A stretch of DNA of 64,000 nucleotides from Pseudomonas knackmussii B13 (lineage in GTDB: Bacteria > Pseudomonadota > Gammaproteobacteria > Pseudomonadales > Pseudomonadaceae): NCBI RefSeq assembly GCF_000689415.1, contig NZ_HG322950.1, forward strand, positions 2,735,501 to 2,799,500, in the 5' to 3' direction. Both the position numbers and the translations under genes were made by a program. Positions 33,767-44,001 of the stretch are shown in pieces. Within the stretch, counting starts at the first letter, position 1, and the number at the start of each line of letters is the position of its first letter. The notes beneath the pieces are model-generated. The model ran no database searches, was not told the DNA's origin, and saw nothing but the letters and a program-made list of their open reading frames with translations.

Positions 33767-34257
33767 GCAACGACACCCTGAACGGCTTCTCCGGCCCGCT
33801 GGTCCAGGCCATCGAATTCATCTGGCGCGAAGCCGAGCTGCTCGACCGCAAGGACTACGCGCAGTGGAGCGACCTGTGGAGCGAGGAGGGCATCTACGTG
33901 GTGCCGATCGCCGAAGGCGACGACTTCGAAGCCAACTTGAACTACGCCTTCGACGACGCACGTATGCGCGCCCTGCGCATCGAGCGTCTGAGCGCCGGCT
34001 TCTCGCCGTCGGCAGTGGATGCGGCGAAAACCGTGCGCAGCGTGTCGCGCTTCCGCCTGGTGGAAGCGGCGGGCGATCTGGTCGAAGTGCATTCGGCGCA
34101 GATCCTCTACGCCTACAAGCGTGGCGTGCACACGCCCTTCGTCGCGGACCTGGAGCACCGCATCCGCTTCACCGCCGAAGGCCCGCGCCTGGTGCGCAAG
34201 GTGGTGCGCCTGATCAACGCCCAGGACGCCCTCGGCGCCATCGGCTTCCTGCTCTGA
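33763..34257 (+). CDS. iacD: Ring-hydroxylating oxygenase, small subunit
   Basis: A 164-residue beta subunit with the cone fold: IEFIWREAELLDRKDYAQWS, LWSEEGIYVVPIAEGDDFEA, and the sheet ending RKVVRLINAQDALGAIGFLL. It forms the alpha3beta3 oxygenase with IacC. The ATG at 33763 overlaps the iacC stop (ATGA) and gives the natural N-terminus MSNDTLNG; the longer frame from 33742 is rejected. It is followed 10 bp later by iacE. Confidence 0.9.
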   Translation: MSNDTLNGFSGPLVQAIEFIWREAELLDRKDYAQWSDLWSEEGIYVVPIAEGDDFEANLNYAFDDARMRALRIERLSAGFSPSAVDAAKTVRSVSRFRLVEAAGDLVEVHSAQILYAYKRGVHTPFVADLEHRIRFTAEGPRLVRKVVRLINAQDALGAIGFLL

Positions 34258-34267
34258 GGACCCGCCC

Positions 34268-35008
34268 ATGACCCGTACCGCACTCGTCACCGGGGCCTCG
34301 CGCGGCCTCGGCGAATGCATCGCCCGGCGCCTGCACGGCGCCGGCTACCGCGTGGCCCTGGCCGACGTGCGACTGGACGACGCCCAGCGCCTGGCCGATG
34401 AGCTCGACCCCAGCGGCGCAAGCGCCCTCGCGCTGGAGCTGGACGTCCGCGAGAAGGCCGACTTCGAGCGCGCCCGCGACCTGCTGCAACAGCAGTGGGG
34501 CGGCTGCGACATCCTGGTGAACAACGCCGGGGTGTCGAAGGTCGCTGCGCTGATGGACATCAGCCCGGAAGACTTCGACGCGTCCATGGCAGTCAACCTG
34601 CGCGGCACCTTCGTCGCCTGCCAGGTGTTCGGCGCGCACTTCGCCAGCCGCGGCTTCGGCCGCATCGTCAACATCGCCTCGCTGGCCGGGCAGAACGGCG
34701 GCACCGCCACCGGCGGTCACTACGCCGCGGCCAAAGGCGGCGTGGCGACCCTGACCAAGGTCTTCGCCCGCGAGCTGGCGCCGGCTGGTGTCACGGTGAA
34801 CAGCATCTCGCCCGGTCCCCTGGACCTGCCGGTGGTGCGCGAAACCGTGGCCCCGGAGCGCCTGGAGCAGATCCTCAAGACCATCCCGGTGGGCCGCCTC
34901 GGCGATCCGGACTACGTGGCCGACAGCGTGCTGCTGCTGGTCGCGGACAACGCCACCTCGGTGACCGGCGCCTGCTGGGACATCAACGGCGGCTTGTTCA
35001 TGCGTTGA
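34268..35008 (+). CDS. iacE: SDR dehydrogenase of indole-3-acetate catabolism
   Basis: A 246-residue classical short-chain dehydrogenase with all motifs: TGASRGLGE (cofactor), NNAG, the serine in NIASLAG, and the catalytic YAAAK. It is expected to act with IacA early in the pathway, towards the dioxindole-acetate intermediate. GGA precedes the ATG at 34268. It is followed by a 136-bp spacer containing two large palindromes before iacF, the only sizeable gap within the operon. Confidence 0.9.
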   Translation: MTRTALVTGASRGLGECIARRLHGAGYRVALADVRLDDAQRLADELDPSGASALALELDVREKADFERARDLLQQQWGGCDILVNNAGVSKVAALMDISPEDFDASMAVNLRGTFVACQVFGAHFASRGFGRIVNIASLAGQNGGTATGGHYAAAKGGVATLTKVFARELAPAGVTVNSISPGPLDLPVVRETVAPERLEQILKTIPVGRLGDPDYVADSVLLLVADNATSVTGACWDINGGLFMR

Positions 35009-35015
35009 GAAAGAC

Positions 35016-35089
35016 GGCGGATAACGCAGAGCGTTATTCGCCCTACGCCGATCCCGACGTAGGGCGAATAACCGGAACGGTTATCCGCC
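35016..35089. repeat. Paired GGCGGATAAC palindromes inside the iac operon
   Basis: Hairpin 1 at 35016-35043 (GGCGGATAACGC/GCGTTATTCGCC) and hairpin 2 at 35059-35089 (GGCGAATAACC/GGTTATCCGCC) are also inverted copies of one another. The same family occurs at 63112-63188. It differs from the GTAGGAGCG REP type. Lying between iacE and iacF it could lower or process downstream mRNA. Confidence 0.75.
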
Positions 35090-35144
35090 GAATCCGTGGA
35101 GAGGGCGCCCGTCGTCCGCCCAGAAAGCCTTGCAAGGTAAGACC

Positions 35145-36095
35145 ATGATGAAGGTAAGAATCCAAAGCATCGTCGACGAAGCCCTGGACATCCGTTCCTT
35201 CCGCCTCGTGCGCAGCGACGGCCAGCCGTTCGACGCCTACGAGCCGGGCGCCCACGTCGACGTCACCGGCCCCACCGGGGTGACCCGCCAATACTCCCTG
35301 TGCAGCCCGCCCGACGACCGCGGCGCCTACCTGGTGGCAGTGAAGAAGGAAGCCGCCTCGCGCGGTGGCTCCAGCGCACTGCACGACGTGGAAGAGGGCG
35401 CGGAGCTGGACATAGGCGCGCCGCGCAACCTGTTCCGTCTGGCCCCGGAAGCCCGCGAGCACGTGATGTTCGCCGCCGGCATCGGCGTGACGCCGCTGCT
35501 GAGCATGGCCTACAAGCTCAATGCCAACGGCGAACCGTACCTGCTGCATTACTTCGCCCGCTCGCCCGAGCATGCGGCCTTCGTCGAGCTGCTGTCCGGC
35601 CCGGCCTTCGCCGGCAAGGTGCAGTTCCACTACGGTGTGGAGCCGGCCGACCTGGAAGCCGCGCTGGCGGCCTGCCTGGAGAACGCATCGGCAGCGGCCC
35701 ACGTCTACACCTGCGGCCCGGCGCCGTTCATGAACAAAGTGGTGGACGTCGCCAAGCGCAGCCGCAGCGAAGACGCCATCCACCTGGAACACTTCCAGGC
35801 CGACCCGGCCGCCAACAGCGCCCCGGCCGGCAGCTTCGAAGTCGAGCTGGCAAGCAGCGGCGTGGTCCTGCACGTCCCGGCCGACAGCAGCCTGGTGGAC
35901 GTCCTCCAGGCCCACGGCTGCGACATCGACACCGAATGCCGCGAAGGCATTTGCGGCACCTGCATCGTCGAAGTCCTGGAAGGCGAACCCGAGCACCGCG
36001 ACAACTGCCTGTCGACCAAGGAGAAGGCGTCGAACAAGCAGATCTGCGCCTGCGTCTCCCGCGCCAAATCAGCGCGGCTGGTGCTGGATCTCTGA
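35145..36095 (+). CDS. iacF: Oxygenase reductase (FNR plus [2Fe-2S] ferredoxin)
   Basis: A 316-residue phthalate-dioxygenase-reductase-type protein that delivers electrons to IacC. The N-terminal barrel has RQYSLCSPP (flavin binding). The NAD domain has FAAGIGVTPLLSMAY and YTCGPAPFMN. The C-terminal plant-type ferredoxin has the cluster ligands in DTECREGICGTCIVEVLEGE with a further cysteine in RDNCLS. AAGGT precedes two adjacent start codons at 35145 and 35148; the first is given. It is the last iac gene present; an IS element begins 62 bp after its stop. Confidence 0.9.
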   Translation: MMKVRIQSIVDEALDIRSFRLVRSDGQPFDAYEPGAHVDVTGPTGVTRQYSLCSPPDDRGAYLVAVKKEAASRGGSSALHDVEEGAELDIGAPRNLFRLAPEAREHVMFAAGIGVTPLLSMAYKLNANGEPYLLHYFARSPEHAAFVELLSGPAFAGKVQFHYGVEPADLEAALAACLENASAAAHVYTCGPAPFMNKVVDVAKRSRSEDAIHLEHFQADPAANSAPAGSFEVELASSGVVLHVPADSSLVDVLQAHGCDIDTECREGICGTCIVEVLEGEPEHRDNCLSTKEKASNKQICACVSRAKSARLVLDL

Positions 36096-36108
36096 TCGCG
36101 ACTCCTCA

Positions 36109-36143
36109 GTAGGCGGACCTTGTCCGCGAATCGCTGCTCCTAC
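36109..36143 (+). repeat. Imperfect REP unit between iacF and the IS
   Basis: GTAGGCGGACCTTGTCCGCG followed by AATCGCTGCTCCTAC, a degenerate REP palindrome, 14 bp before the IS left end. Confidence 0.6.
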
Positions 36144-36222
36144 AGGATCAGCTCCATGAAGTGGCCTAATGATTCTGGACACCCCGATAGGGCGTTAAGC
36201 TTTGCCCACAGCAGAGGTGTTC

Positions 36223-37364
<1,142 letters not shown>

Positions 37365-37436
37365 ACCTAAACCAGTGTCCAGTTTTACTTGACCACTTCA
37401 ATCTCATCCGCGAACCGCGTTGCACGGTGTATCCCT

Positions 37437-37500
37437 GTAGGAGCGGATTCATCCGCGATCTTTTTCGCGGACAAGGGCTAGGCGCCCCCGTCGCTCCTAC
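37437..37500. repeat. Inverted REP pair after the IS
   Basis: A forward REP (37437-37458, core GGATTCATCC) faces a reversed REP (37461-37500), forming a BIME-like pair in the gene-free stretch 37401-38029. Confidence 0.75.
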
Positions 37501-37524
37501 TGTCACGCGCGATATTTCCCTTCA

Positions 37525-37833
37525 CGTCATCCCCGTGAATGCGGGGACCCAGAAGACTTCGTGTTTCTGCGCCGCTTCTGTGTGTTCGGATAGATCTTGT
37601 TTCGCCTCTCGGCGACCCACTTTGTCAAACGACACAAAGTGGGCAAAAGTCTTGCCCCGACATACGGGTCCGGCGGAGCCGGACTTCCCTCGCACATCCC
37701 CACACACCCGGAGGCCCGCCCCGAGGGTACGTCCCTGTAGCCCATCGGGGCTTTTGCGACATCCATGTCGCGCAACCTCCTCTGCGTGGGCTTTGCTCGG
37801 CCTTCTGTAAGGGGCGGTTCGGAGTGCGCGGAC
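37525..37833 (+). repeat. Multi-hairpin composite repeat, copy 2
   Basis: The same hairpin series as copy 1, with paired changes. The first stem is CCCCGT/GCGGGG. The second is CCCACTTTGT/ACAAAGTGGG around loop CAAACGAC (37616-37643), where copy 1 has ACTTCTTT/AAAGAAGT. The third has GCGGAGC at its tip. GCGACAT/ATGTCGC is unchanged. This copy breaks the reading frame open in copies 1 and 3. Confidence 0.8.
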
Positions 37834-37846
37834 ACTCCTGCTCTTC

Positions 37847-37984
37847 GTAGGAGCGAGCTTGCTCGCGAACCGCACGGCAGAGAGTTCCCCTGTGTAGGAG
37901 CTGCCCATGGCCGCGAATCGCGCGCATGGCGCGCTCCTGCAAGGGGATAGGCGCAGGGTTTTTCGCGGATGAATCCGCTCCTTC
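37847..37984. repeat. REP cluster downstream of the chemoreceptor gene
   Basis: A REP with AGCTTGCT core (37847-37870, the subtype linked to the composite element), a paired unit with GCCCATGGCC (37894-37941) and a reversed REP (37962-37984). With copy 2 they fill the 629-bp gap. Confidence 0.8.
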
Positions 37985-38029
37985 AGGTGCTTTCCTGGCG
38001 CACAACCTCGCCTGGTTGTACGCCCTGCA

Positions 38030-40162
38030 TCACGCCTTGAACTGCTGCACCAGCCGATGCTGCTGTTCGGCGCTCTGGTTGAGCTGCTGGCTGATGCGGG
38101 CCGAGGCTTCGGCCTGGTCGGAGAGGGCCTGGGTGACGTCGCGGATCGCGCCTATGTTGCGGCCGATCTCTTCGGCCACGCTGCTCTGTTCTTCTGCCGC
38201 GCTGGCGATCTGCAGGTTCATGTCGCTGATGAGGTTCACCGCGCCGGTGATGCGTTGCAGTGCGTCTATCGCCTGGCGGGCTTGCTGGACGTTGTCCTGA
38301 GCCTGGCGGTAGCTGCTGTGCATGGCGCCGGCCACCGACAGGCTGCGGGCCTGCAGGTTTTCGATCACCACGCGGATTTCTTCCACCGAGTCCTGGGTGC
38401 GCTTGGCCAGGCCACGGACCTCATCGGCGACCACCGCAAAGCCACGGCCGGACTCTCCCGCTCGTGCCGCTTCGATGGCCGCGTTGAGTGCCAGCAGGTT
38501 GGTCTGTGCGGCGATGCTCTGGATCACTTCGAGGATCGCGCCGATCTGGTCGTTGCTGCGCGAGAGGTTCTGCAGCTCTTCCATGGCCTGGTTCATGTCG
38601 CCGGCGAGGGCGTCGATGCCGGCGCTGGTCGCCTCGATGGTGGCGTAGCCTTCCTGGCTGGCGCGCTCGGCTTCGCTGGCGGCTCCGGCGGCGCTGGCCG
38701 CGCTTTGCGCCGAGGCGTTGGCCGTGGCGGACATCTCCTGCAGCGCCGTGGCGACCATGTCGATCTCGCGGAATTGCTGCTGGATGCCGTCGCTGGTCTG
38801 GCGGGCGATGGAGGCCGAACGATCGGCGCCGGAACGAGCCTCGCCGCTGGCTGCCTGCACGGCGGCGATGCTCGGTTGCAGCTTGTCGAGGAAGCGGTTG
38901 AAGGCGCGCGCCAGACGGCCTAGCTCGTCGCCGCGCGGATAGTCGAGGCGGCGGGTGAGGTCGCCTTCGCCGTCGGCGATGTCTTCCAGCATGCGCGCCA
39001 GGCCCAGGATCGGCCGGCTGATGCCGCGCGCGGTGAGCGCTACCAGAAACAGGCCGAACACGCCGACCAGCACGCCCAGGCCGATTTCCAGCCAGGTGCT
39101 ATGGGTGCGCTGCGCGTCGAGGGTGTTCTTCAGCGATTGCGCCGGTGCCAGCAGCACCTGCTTGGGCACGCTGAGCAGGATGCCCCAGGGGTGCGCGCCG
39201 GGCAGCGGTACCAGGCTGCTCAGCACGCTGACGTCGGCGCCCTCGTCGTAGGTCAGCGAGCGGCCTTGAGCCATGTCGCCGAGTGCCTGCGGCAGCGCAG
39301 GGTCCTTGAACGGCTTGCCGAGGCCGTCGGCGTTGGCGCTGTCGCTGGCGAGCAGGCCGTTCGGGCTGAGGATGCGGATGCGACCCTGGCCGTCGAACAG
39401 CTGGCGGCTGCCTTCGACGCTGTTCTGTTGCAGGGCGGCGAGGTCGATGTCGAAGCCGACCACGGCGACGAACTTGCCGTTCTCCAGCACGGGCAGGGTG
39501 ATGCTGGTGACCAGCCGGCGCTGGCCCGAGGCGTCGTCGAAATAGGGGTCGAGCACGCAGGGTTTGAGGCTGTCCCGTGAGCAGGTGAAGAAGGCGTTGT
39601 ACGGCTGGCCGCTCGGGCCGGGGGTGGTGTCGGCGAGCACCAGTTCGGTGCCGATCACGTTCTGCTGTTTGCCGTCGCTGCGCAGCAGATAGAGGGTGTA
39701 GCGGCCGTTCTCGTTGCTGCCCAGGTCCTCGCGGGCCTTGAAGGCGGCGTCGTTGCCATCCAGGCCGTCGGCGGCGAAGACCACGAACAGGCCGAGCAGC
39801 TCCGCGTGTTCGGCCAGGGTGCCGCCCATTTCCGCTACCAGCTTGCGGCGCAGCGCCTCGGCGCCGAGGTTGCCCTGGTGGTTCTGGTCGCGCAGGGCCT
39901 GCAGGGTCCGCGAGAGGCCTTCGCCGAGCAGCAGCTTGTCTTGCAACTGGCGTTGCAGTTGCAGCGCCTGCACCTGGCCCTGGGTCTGCAGGCTGGCGCG
40001 GGCGGACTCGGCGAACAGCTTGCCGCTGTCGTCCTTGATTACCTGGCTGTCCTGGCGCGCCTGGTAGAGCGACAGGCCGATCAGGCTGGCGGCCACGCCC
40101 AGCAGGCAAAGGCCCGCCAGCCAGGTGATGCGCCCTTGGAGGGTGGACTGGATGCTGCGCAT
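38030..40162 (-). CDS. Methyl-accepting chemotaxis protein with double-Cache sensor
   Basis: A 710-residue chemoreceptor: a first membrane helix ([21 protein letters not shown]), a periplasmic sensor of about 320 residues with dCache-like sequence ([36 protein letters not shown]), a second helix ([20 protein letters not shown]), a HAMP domain, and the signalling hairpin with the conserved tip [20 protein letters not shown]. The sensor class often binds amino acids, amines or organic acids, so an aromatic or amine ligand matching the nearby catabolic genes is possible but unproven. AGGAGG precedes the ATG at 40162. Confidence 0.92.
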   Translation of the reverse strand: MRSIQSTLQGRITWLAGLCLLGVAASLIGLSLYQARQDSQVIKDDSGKLFAESARASLQTQGQVQALQLQRQLQDKLLLGEGLSRTLQALRDQNHQGNLGAEALRRKLVAEMGGTLAEHAELLGLFVVFAADGLDGNDAAFKAREDLGSNENGRYTLYLLRSDGKQQNVIGTELVLADTTPGPSGQPYNAFFTCSRDSLKPCVLDPYFDDASGQRRLVTSITLPVLENGKFVAVVGFDIDLAALQQNSVEGSRQLFDGQGRIRILSPNGLLASDSANADGLGKPFKDPALPQALGDMAQGRSLTYDEGADVSVLSSLVPLPGAHPWGILLSVPKQVLLAPAQSLKNTLDAQRTHSTWLEIGLGVLVGVFGLFLVALTARGISRPILGLARMLEDIADGEGDLTRRLDYPRGDELGRLARAFNRFLDKLQPSIAAVQAASGEARSGADRSASIARQTSDGIQQQFREIDMVATALQEMSATANASAQSAASAAGAASEAERASQEGYATIEATSAGIDALAGDMNQAMEELQNLSRSNDQIGAILEVIQSIAAQTNLLALNAAIEAARAGESGRGFAVVADEVRGLAKRTQDSVEEIRVVIENLQARSLSVAGAMHSSYRQAQDNVQQARQAIDALQRITGAVNLISDMNLQIASAAEEQSSVAEEIGRNIGAIRDVTQALSDQAEASARISQQLNQSAEQQHRLVQQFKA

Positions 40163-40254
40163 GGATTGCCTCCTTGAAACTGCGAAACCCGCCGGCCCGC
40201 CAGGGCCGTGATAGGGGACGGCCGTGGCGCGCGGGCGGGTCTGCAGCGGGTGGT

Positions 40255-41580
40255 TTAGAAAGTGGTGCTGAAGATCAGCTGGCTATACAGGTTGCTGTCG
40301 TTGCTGCCGATCTGGGTGCCGCCATCCTCGGCGCTTTTCTTCGGCTGGTAGAGGCCGATCAGTGGGGTGATGGTCAGGTTCGGGCTGACGATCCAGTCGG
40401 CGTACAGGTCCAGCTCGCGGCCGCTGAAGTTGCCCAGGTCGTTGTCCAGGGTGTGGAAGTCGAACCACTGCAGGCCGATGTCGACGTTGTCCGCCGGGTT
40501 GACCTTGGCGCCGATGTTGTGGACCCGGGTGTTGTTGTTGAACGGGCCGGCGTAGTTGCCTGCCACCTCGCCCTGGAACCAAGTGCCGAAGCCACGGCTG
40601 AAGCCGTAGAAGAGGGTGTCGTAGCCTTCCGAGAAGCGGCTGAAGCGGTAGCTCACGTAGGGCTTCCAGGGCAGGTCGGAGAAGGTCCAGCCGGCTTCCA
40701 GGTACCACGCGTTCTCATTGTCGGCGTGGCGCTTGTTCTGCTCGGCGTACTCGCCGGAGAGGAACAGGTCCTGCACGCCGGCGTTGCCTTGGGCACGCAG
40801 GCTGTAGGTCTTCATGTCCTTGCGGTCGAGCTGCAGGGGCGAGGCGTATTGCTCGTCGATATCGGTGACGTCGATGTAGGTCAGGCCGACGGTACCGGCA
40901 TCGGCTACGTGCTCCAGGGTGCCGACGTACAGCTCGGAGTTGGCCTGGGCGCGGTTGTTCGACTTCAGGTGCATGATGTCGCCGCGCCAACCCTGCTTGC
41001 CGCCGATGCGCAGGACTTCGGTCTGGTCGAAGTTGCGCCGGCCGGCCAGGTAGTAGGCGCCGCCGCGGTTGAACTCGCCATCGGCCAGGCCCTTGCCCAG
41101 GTTGAGGGCGTCGCCGTCGATCAGGAAGCCGTCGCCGACCACGATGTTCTGGCGGCCGAAGGAGAAGTCGATGCCGTCGTCGCCCAGTACCGGGAACAGC
41201 TTGCCCGAACGCCAGCCGGCGTAGGCGTCTTCGATCTTGGTGGTGCGCTCGGAGCCGTCGCTGAAGCCGGCGGCGTCGCCGTCACCCCAGGTGGCGGAGC
41301 TGAGCAGGCCGAAGGCGCCGTAAGCGGTGCCGGCATCGCCCAGGCGCTGGTCGCCGCTCAGGCCGTACTTGATGAAACCTTCCTGCCAGGACGACGAGCC
41401 TTTGTCCTTGGTGCCAGTCTGCGCGTAGTTCTCCTGGCTGTGGAACAGCGCATAGACCGCCGAGACATTGGCGTCGAGGTGGGTGTCGTCGGTCGCGTAC
41501 AGCGAGTACGCCTGGGCGGAACCTGCGCTGGCCACCATCAGGGCGAGCAGCGTCGGGCGAAGCAAGGTGGGTCGGGTCAT
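40255..41580 (-). CDS. Outer-membrane beta-barrel porin, alginate-export-like
   Basis: A 441-residue outer-membrane protein with a signal peptide ([20 protein letters not shown], cleavage after SAQA) and a C-terminal aromatic residue (SQLIFSTTF), the barrel-assembly signal. The strand-rich body ([46 protein letters not shown]) resembles the alginate-export family of 16- to 18-strand barrels, many of which are uptake porins for small anions. The exact substrate is unknown. It lies 92 bp upstream of the chemoreceptor on the same strand, perhaps a sense-and-uptake pair. An alternative ATG three codons earlier (41589) is possible. Confidence 0.8.
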   Translation of the reverse strand: MTRPTLLRPTLLALMVASAGSAQAYSLYATDDTHLDANVSAVYALFHSQENYAQTGTKDKGSSSWQEGFIKYGLSGDQRLGDAGTAYGAFGLLSSATWGDGDAAGFSDGSERTTKIEDAYAGWRSGKLFPVLGDDGIDFSFGRQNIVVGDGFLIDGDALNLGKGLADGEFNRGGAYYLAGRRNFDQTEVLRIGGKQGWRGDIMHLKSNNRAQANSELYVGTLEHVADAGTVGLTYIDVTDIDEQYASPLQLDRKDMKTYSLRAQGNAGVQDLFLSGEYAEQNKRHADNENAWYLEAGWTFSDLPWKPYVSYRFSRFSEGYDTLFYGFSRGFGTWFQGEVAGNYAGPFNNNTRVHNIGAKVNPADNVDIGLQWFDFHTLDNDLGNFSGRELDLYADWIVSPNLTITPLIGLYQPKKSAEDGGTQIGSNDSNLYSQLIFSTTF

Positions 41581-41986
41581 GGCTTGCATCCGTATCGTTA
41601 TTGTTGGCAGGGGGACGAAACTGCCGAGGATGCTAAGGCGATGGGCGGTGCCGGCCTTGCGTGTGTCTGCCAAGTGCTTGGATGTGCTTGCCAGATGAGG
41701 CGCGCGAGCGGGCCGGGGGCTTCCACGCTTTGCCCTGGCGATCCGGCTTGTTGGTGTAATAAGTGCGAAATTCCTTACGGATAGATCGGATGTGTCTCGG
41801 CGATTCATTCGCCCTGTACGTGCAGCATCGCTGACCTCGAGCACATCAGGCGTGCTGCCTCAGAAGGCAGTTCCTTTTCCTGATCTAACCCCCGAGTTAT
41901 CTGCCTCGCCCCCTCCCTGGCAGCACCCATCCAGATCTCACAGAGGTCATTGGTGCTCGAGCCATTTGCCAAACGGAGGTTTCACT
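41581..41986. other. Gene-free stretch before the Tle5 module
   Basis: No convincing gene. It contains a small hairpin CTGCCT/AGGCAG at 41855-41870 followed by TTCCTTTT, weakly terminator-like, and the promoters of the divergent porin and Tle5 units. Base composition is lower in GC than in the flanking genes. Confidence 0.4.
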
Positions 41987-42142
41987 TTGTCCAACGAAAT
42001 CCGCCCGCTGTTCTTCTGCATGCATGCAAAAGCTGTGCATTTGCAAAAGGGGCTGCACAAGCACGCTTTGCGAAACTATCGACGCCTCTACTACGCGGAT
42101 GTGCTCGACAGCGCCTCGACGCCGGAAGGAGAAGCGCCATGA
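41987..42142 (+). CDS. Small 51-residue protein coupled to the Tle5 lipase
   Basis: A short frame with a TTG start preceded at seven bases by a perfect GGAGG. It reads (M)SNEIRPLFFCMHAKAVHL, QKGLHKHALRNYRRLYY and an acidic tail, ending in a TGA that overlaps the lipase ATG (ATGA). The product is basic, histidine-rich and without a signal peptide. I recognise no family. Its site, just upstream of a T6SS effector, is where adaptors, chaperones or antitoxin-like genes usually sit. It may instead only serve to couple translation. Confidence 0.5.
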   Translation: MSNEIRPLFFCMHAKAVHLQKGLHKHALRNYRRLYYADVLDSASTPEGEAP

Positions 42143-44001
42143 GCCGACGCGATATCGTTGTCCCTCTTTGCCTCAAGTACACCAACGAAGCCACCTGCAC
42201 CGCGCCCTGGTTCGTGGCCGACAGCGAATACCCGCAGATGCAGGCGCGCTACAAGCCGCTGGTCAATGGCGAGGAGGCGTTTGCCGCCGTGCACCTGGCC
42301 ATCGCCAAGGCCAAGCAGTCGGTGGACATCATCTGCTGGGGCTTCCAGCCATCGATGTATTTCGTTCGCGACCGCCGTTACCACGACGACCCCGATGCCT
42401 TGAGCGAGCTATGCATTGGCGAGCTGCTGGAGCGCAAGGCAAAGCAGGGCGTGAAGGTGCGTGTGCTCGGCTGGCGGATGTTCTGGAACTTCGCCGGCCT
42501 TGCGGGCGAAGCCAACCTGCCAGGTAATGCCCCGTACTTCTGGGACGCAACGATGCAGAGCGCCACGCCCGAGCAACACGACTTCGACCACCGCTGGTTC
42601 TCCGAGTACGCGGTCGCCGACGACGAGGCGGCGGGGCTGGCGGCGGCCCACCGACCGCTGTTCGTCGGCCGCGATTTCGACGGCGACGAACGCGAGCGGA
42701 TCGAGGGCCACCTGCGCGAGCACAGCGTGGACAAGGCGTTGAGCGACAGCTCGATCTGGACCATGGCCAACAGCGCCACCCACCACCAGAAGATGGTCCT
42801 GGTCGACTACGAGTTGCCAGCGGATACGGTGGGTTTCGTCATGGGCCACAACATGCTCGACGAATACTGGGACACCGATAACCACACTGCACTGCGCCGC
42901 GGGAGAACCGACAAGCCCGCTCCCAACCGAGGCCCGCGCGGCTTCACCCCGCGCCAGGACATCTCCTGCCGGGTCACCGGGCCGATCTTGGAATACCTCC
43001 ACCGCAACTTCGCCCAGGCCTGGCAGAAGGAAACCGGCGAAACCCTGCCCGCGCTGCACTCGGACCTGCATGAGTCGGCCAAGCATTTCCCCTTCCGCGG
43101 CGGCAACCAGGACGACGGCACCGCACTGATGGCGCAACTGCTGCGCACCCAGGCGCAGGTGGGCGTGCGCGACATCGAGAAGCTCTACCTGCAGACCGTC
43201 AACAACACCACGCAATTCGTCTACGTCGAGAACCAGTACTTCCGCTGGCCACCGTTCGCCGAGGCGCTGAAGAAAACGGTCGACGCGCAGATGCGCATGG
43301 GCCGCAAACCAGAAGAGCACGGCAACGTGCACCTGTTCGTGGTCACCAACGACACCGACGAGGGCATGGGCAAGGGCACAGTCAATACCCAGCGCATGCT
43401 CGAATGCCTGGGCCGCGCCGACACCATCCCCGAGGTGACCAAGCAGATGCTCATCGACGAGGCGAAGCAAGCAGCGCCACCGAAGCCGCGCCCGGATGGG
43501 CCCAAAGACTTCTACGGAAAGTGGCAGCTCGCCGAGTGGGAGGCCCGCTACGGCGAGGAAATCAAGGCCATCGAACAGAGCACCGTCCACTCGCAGGACA
43601 TCCCCGGCCTGAAGGTCCACGTCTGCTCGCTGGTAGCCCCCGACTCCCCGCCGGGCAAGCCGTGGATGCCGGTGTACATCCACTCCAAGCTGATGATCGT
43701 CAACGACGTCTTCACCACCCACGGCTCGGCCAACCTCAATACCCGCAGCATGGAAGTGGACAGCGAACTGAACATTGCCCATGAGTGGGCGAGCGTGACT
43801 CAGGCGCTGCGGCGGCGGTTGTGGGAGCTGCATACGGGGAAAAAGGGGGCGCAGGATCGGCCAGAAGAGGCGTTCAGGGCCTGGCAGGAAATCATCAAAG
43901 AAAATAAGAAACGCCGGGAAAGCAAGAGCAAGAAGGAGGAACCATTTGCCTCGCTCGTGGAGTTCCACTACGGCAAAGCCACCCTATGGAATCTCGACTG
44001 A
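42139..44001 (+). CDS. Tle5-family phospholipase D, T6SS effector (PldB-like)
   Basis: A 620-residue phospholipase D with two HKD motifs: HHQKMVLVDYE (about residue 215) and HSKLMIVND (about residue 515), each followed by a GH/GS-N element (MGHNMLD; HGSANLNTR). This matches the Tle5 trans-kingdom lipase effectors of the type VI system, which hydrolyse phosphatidylethanolamine in target periplasm. It has no signal peptide, fitting T6SS delivery. No vgrG, PAAR or Hcp gene is nearby, so it is an orphan effector. An immunity-type lipoprotein gene follows directly. AGGAG precedes the ATG at 42139. Confidence 0.88.
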   Translation: MSRRDIVVPLCLKYTNEATCTAPWFVADSEYPQMQARYKPLVNGEEAFAAVHLAIAKAKQSVDIICWGFQPSMYFVRDRRYHDDPDALSELCIGELLERKAKQGVKVRVLGWRMFWNFAGLAGEANLPGNAPYFWDATMQSATPEQHDFDHRWFSEYAVADDEAAGLAAAHRPLFVGRDFDGDERERIEGHLREHSVDKALSDSSIWTMANSATHHQKMVLVDYELPADTVGFVMGHNMLDEYWDTDNHTALRRGRTDKPAPNRGPRGFTPRQDISCRVTGPILEYLHRNFAQAWQKETGETLPALHSDLHESAKHFPFRGGNQDDGTALMAQLLRTQAQVGVRDIEKLYLQTVNNTTQFVYVENQYFRWPPFAEALKKTVDAQMRMGRKPEEHGNVHLFVVTNDTDEGMGKGTVNTQRMLECLGRADTIPEVTKQMLIDEAKQAAPPKPRPDGPKDFYGKWQLAEWEARYGEEIKAIEQSTVHSQDIPGLKVHVCSLVAPDSPPGKPWMPVYIHSKLMIVNDVFTTHGSANLNTRSMEVDSELNIAHEWASVTQALRRRLWELHTGKKGAQDRPEEAFRAWQEIIKENKKRRESKSKKEEPFASLVEFHYGKATLWNLD

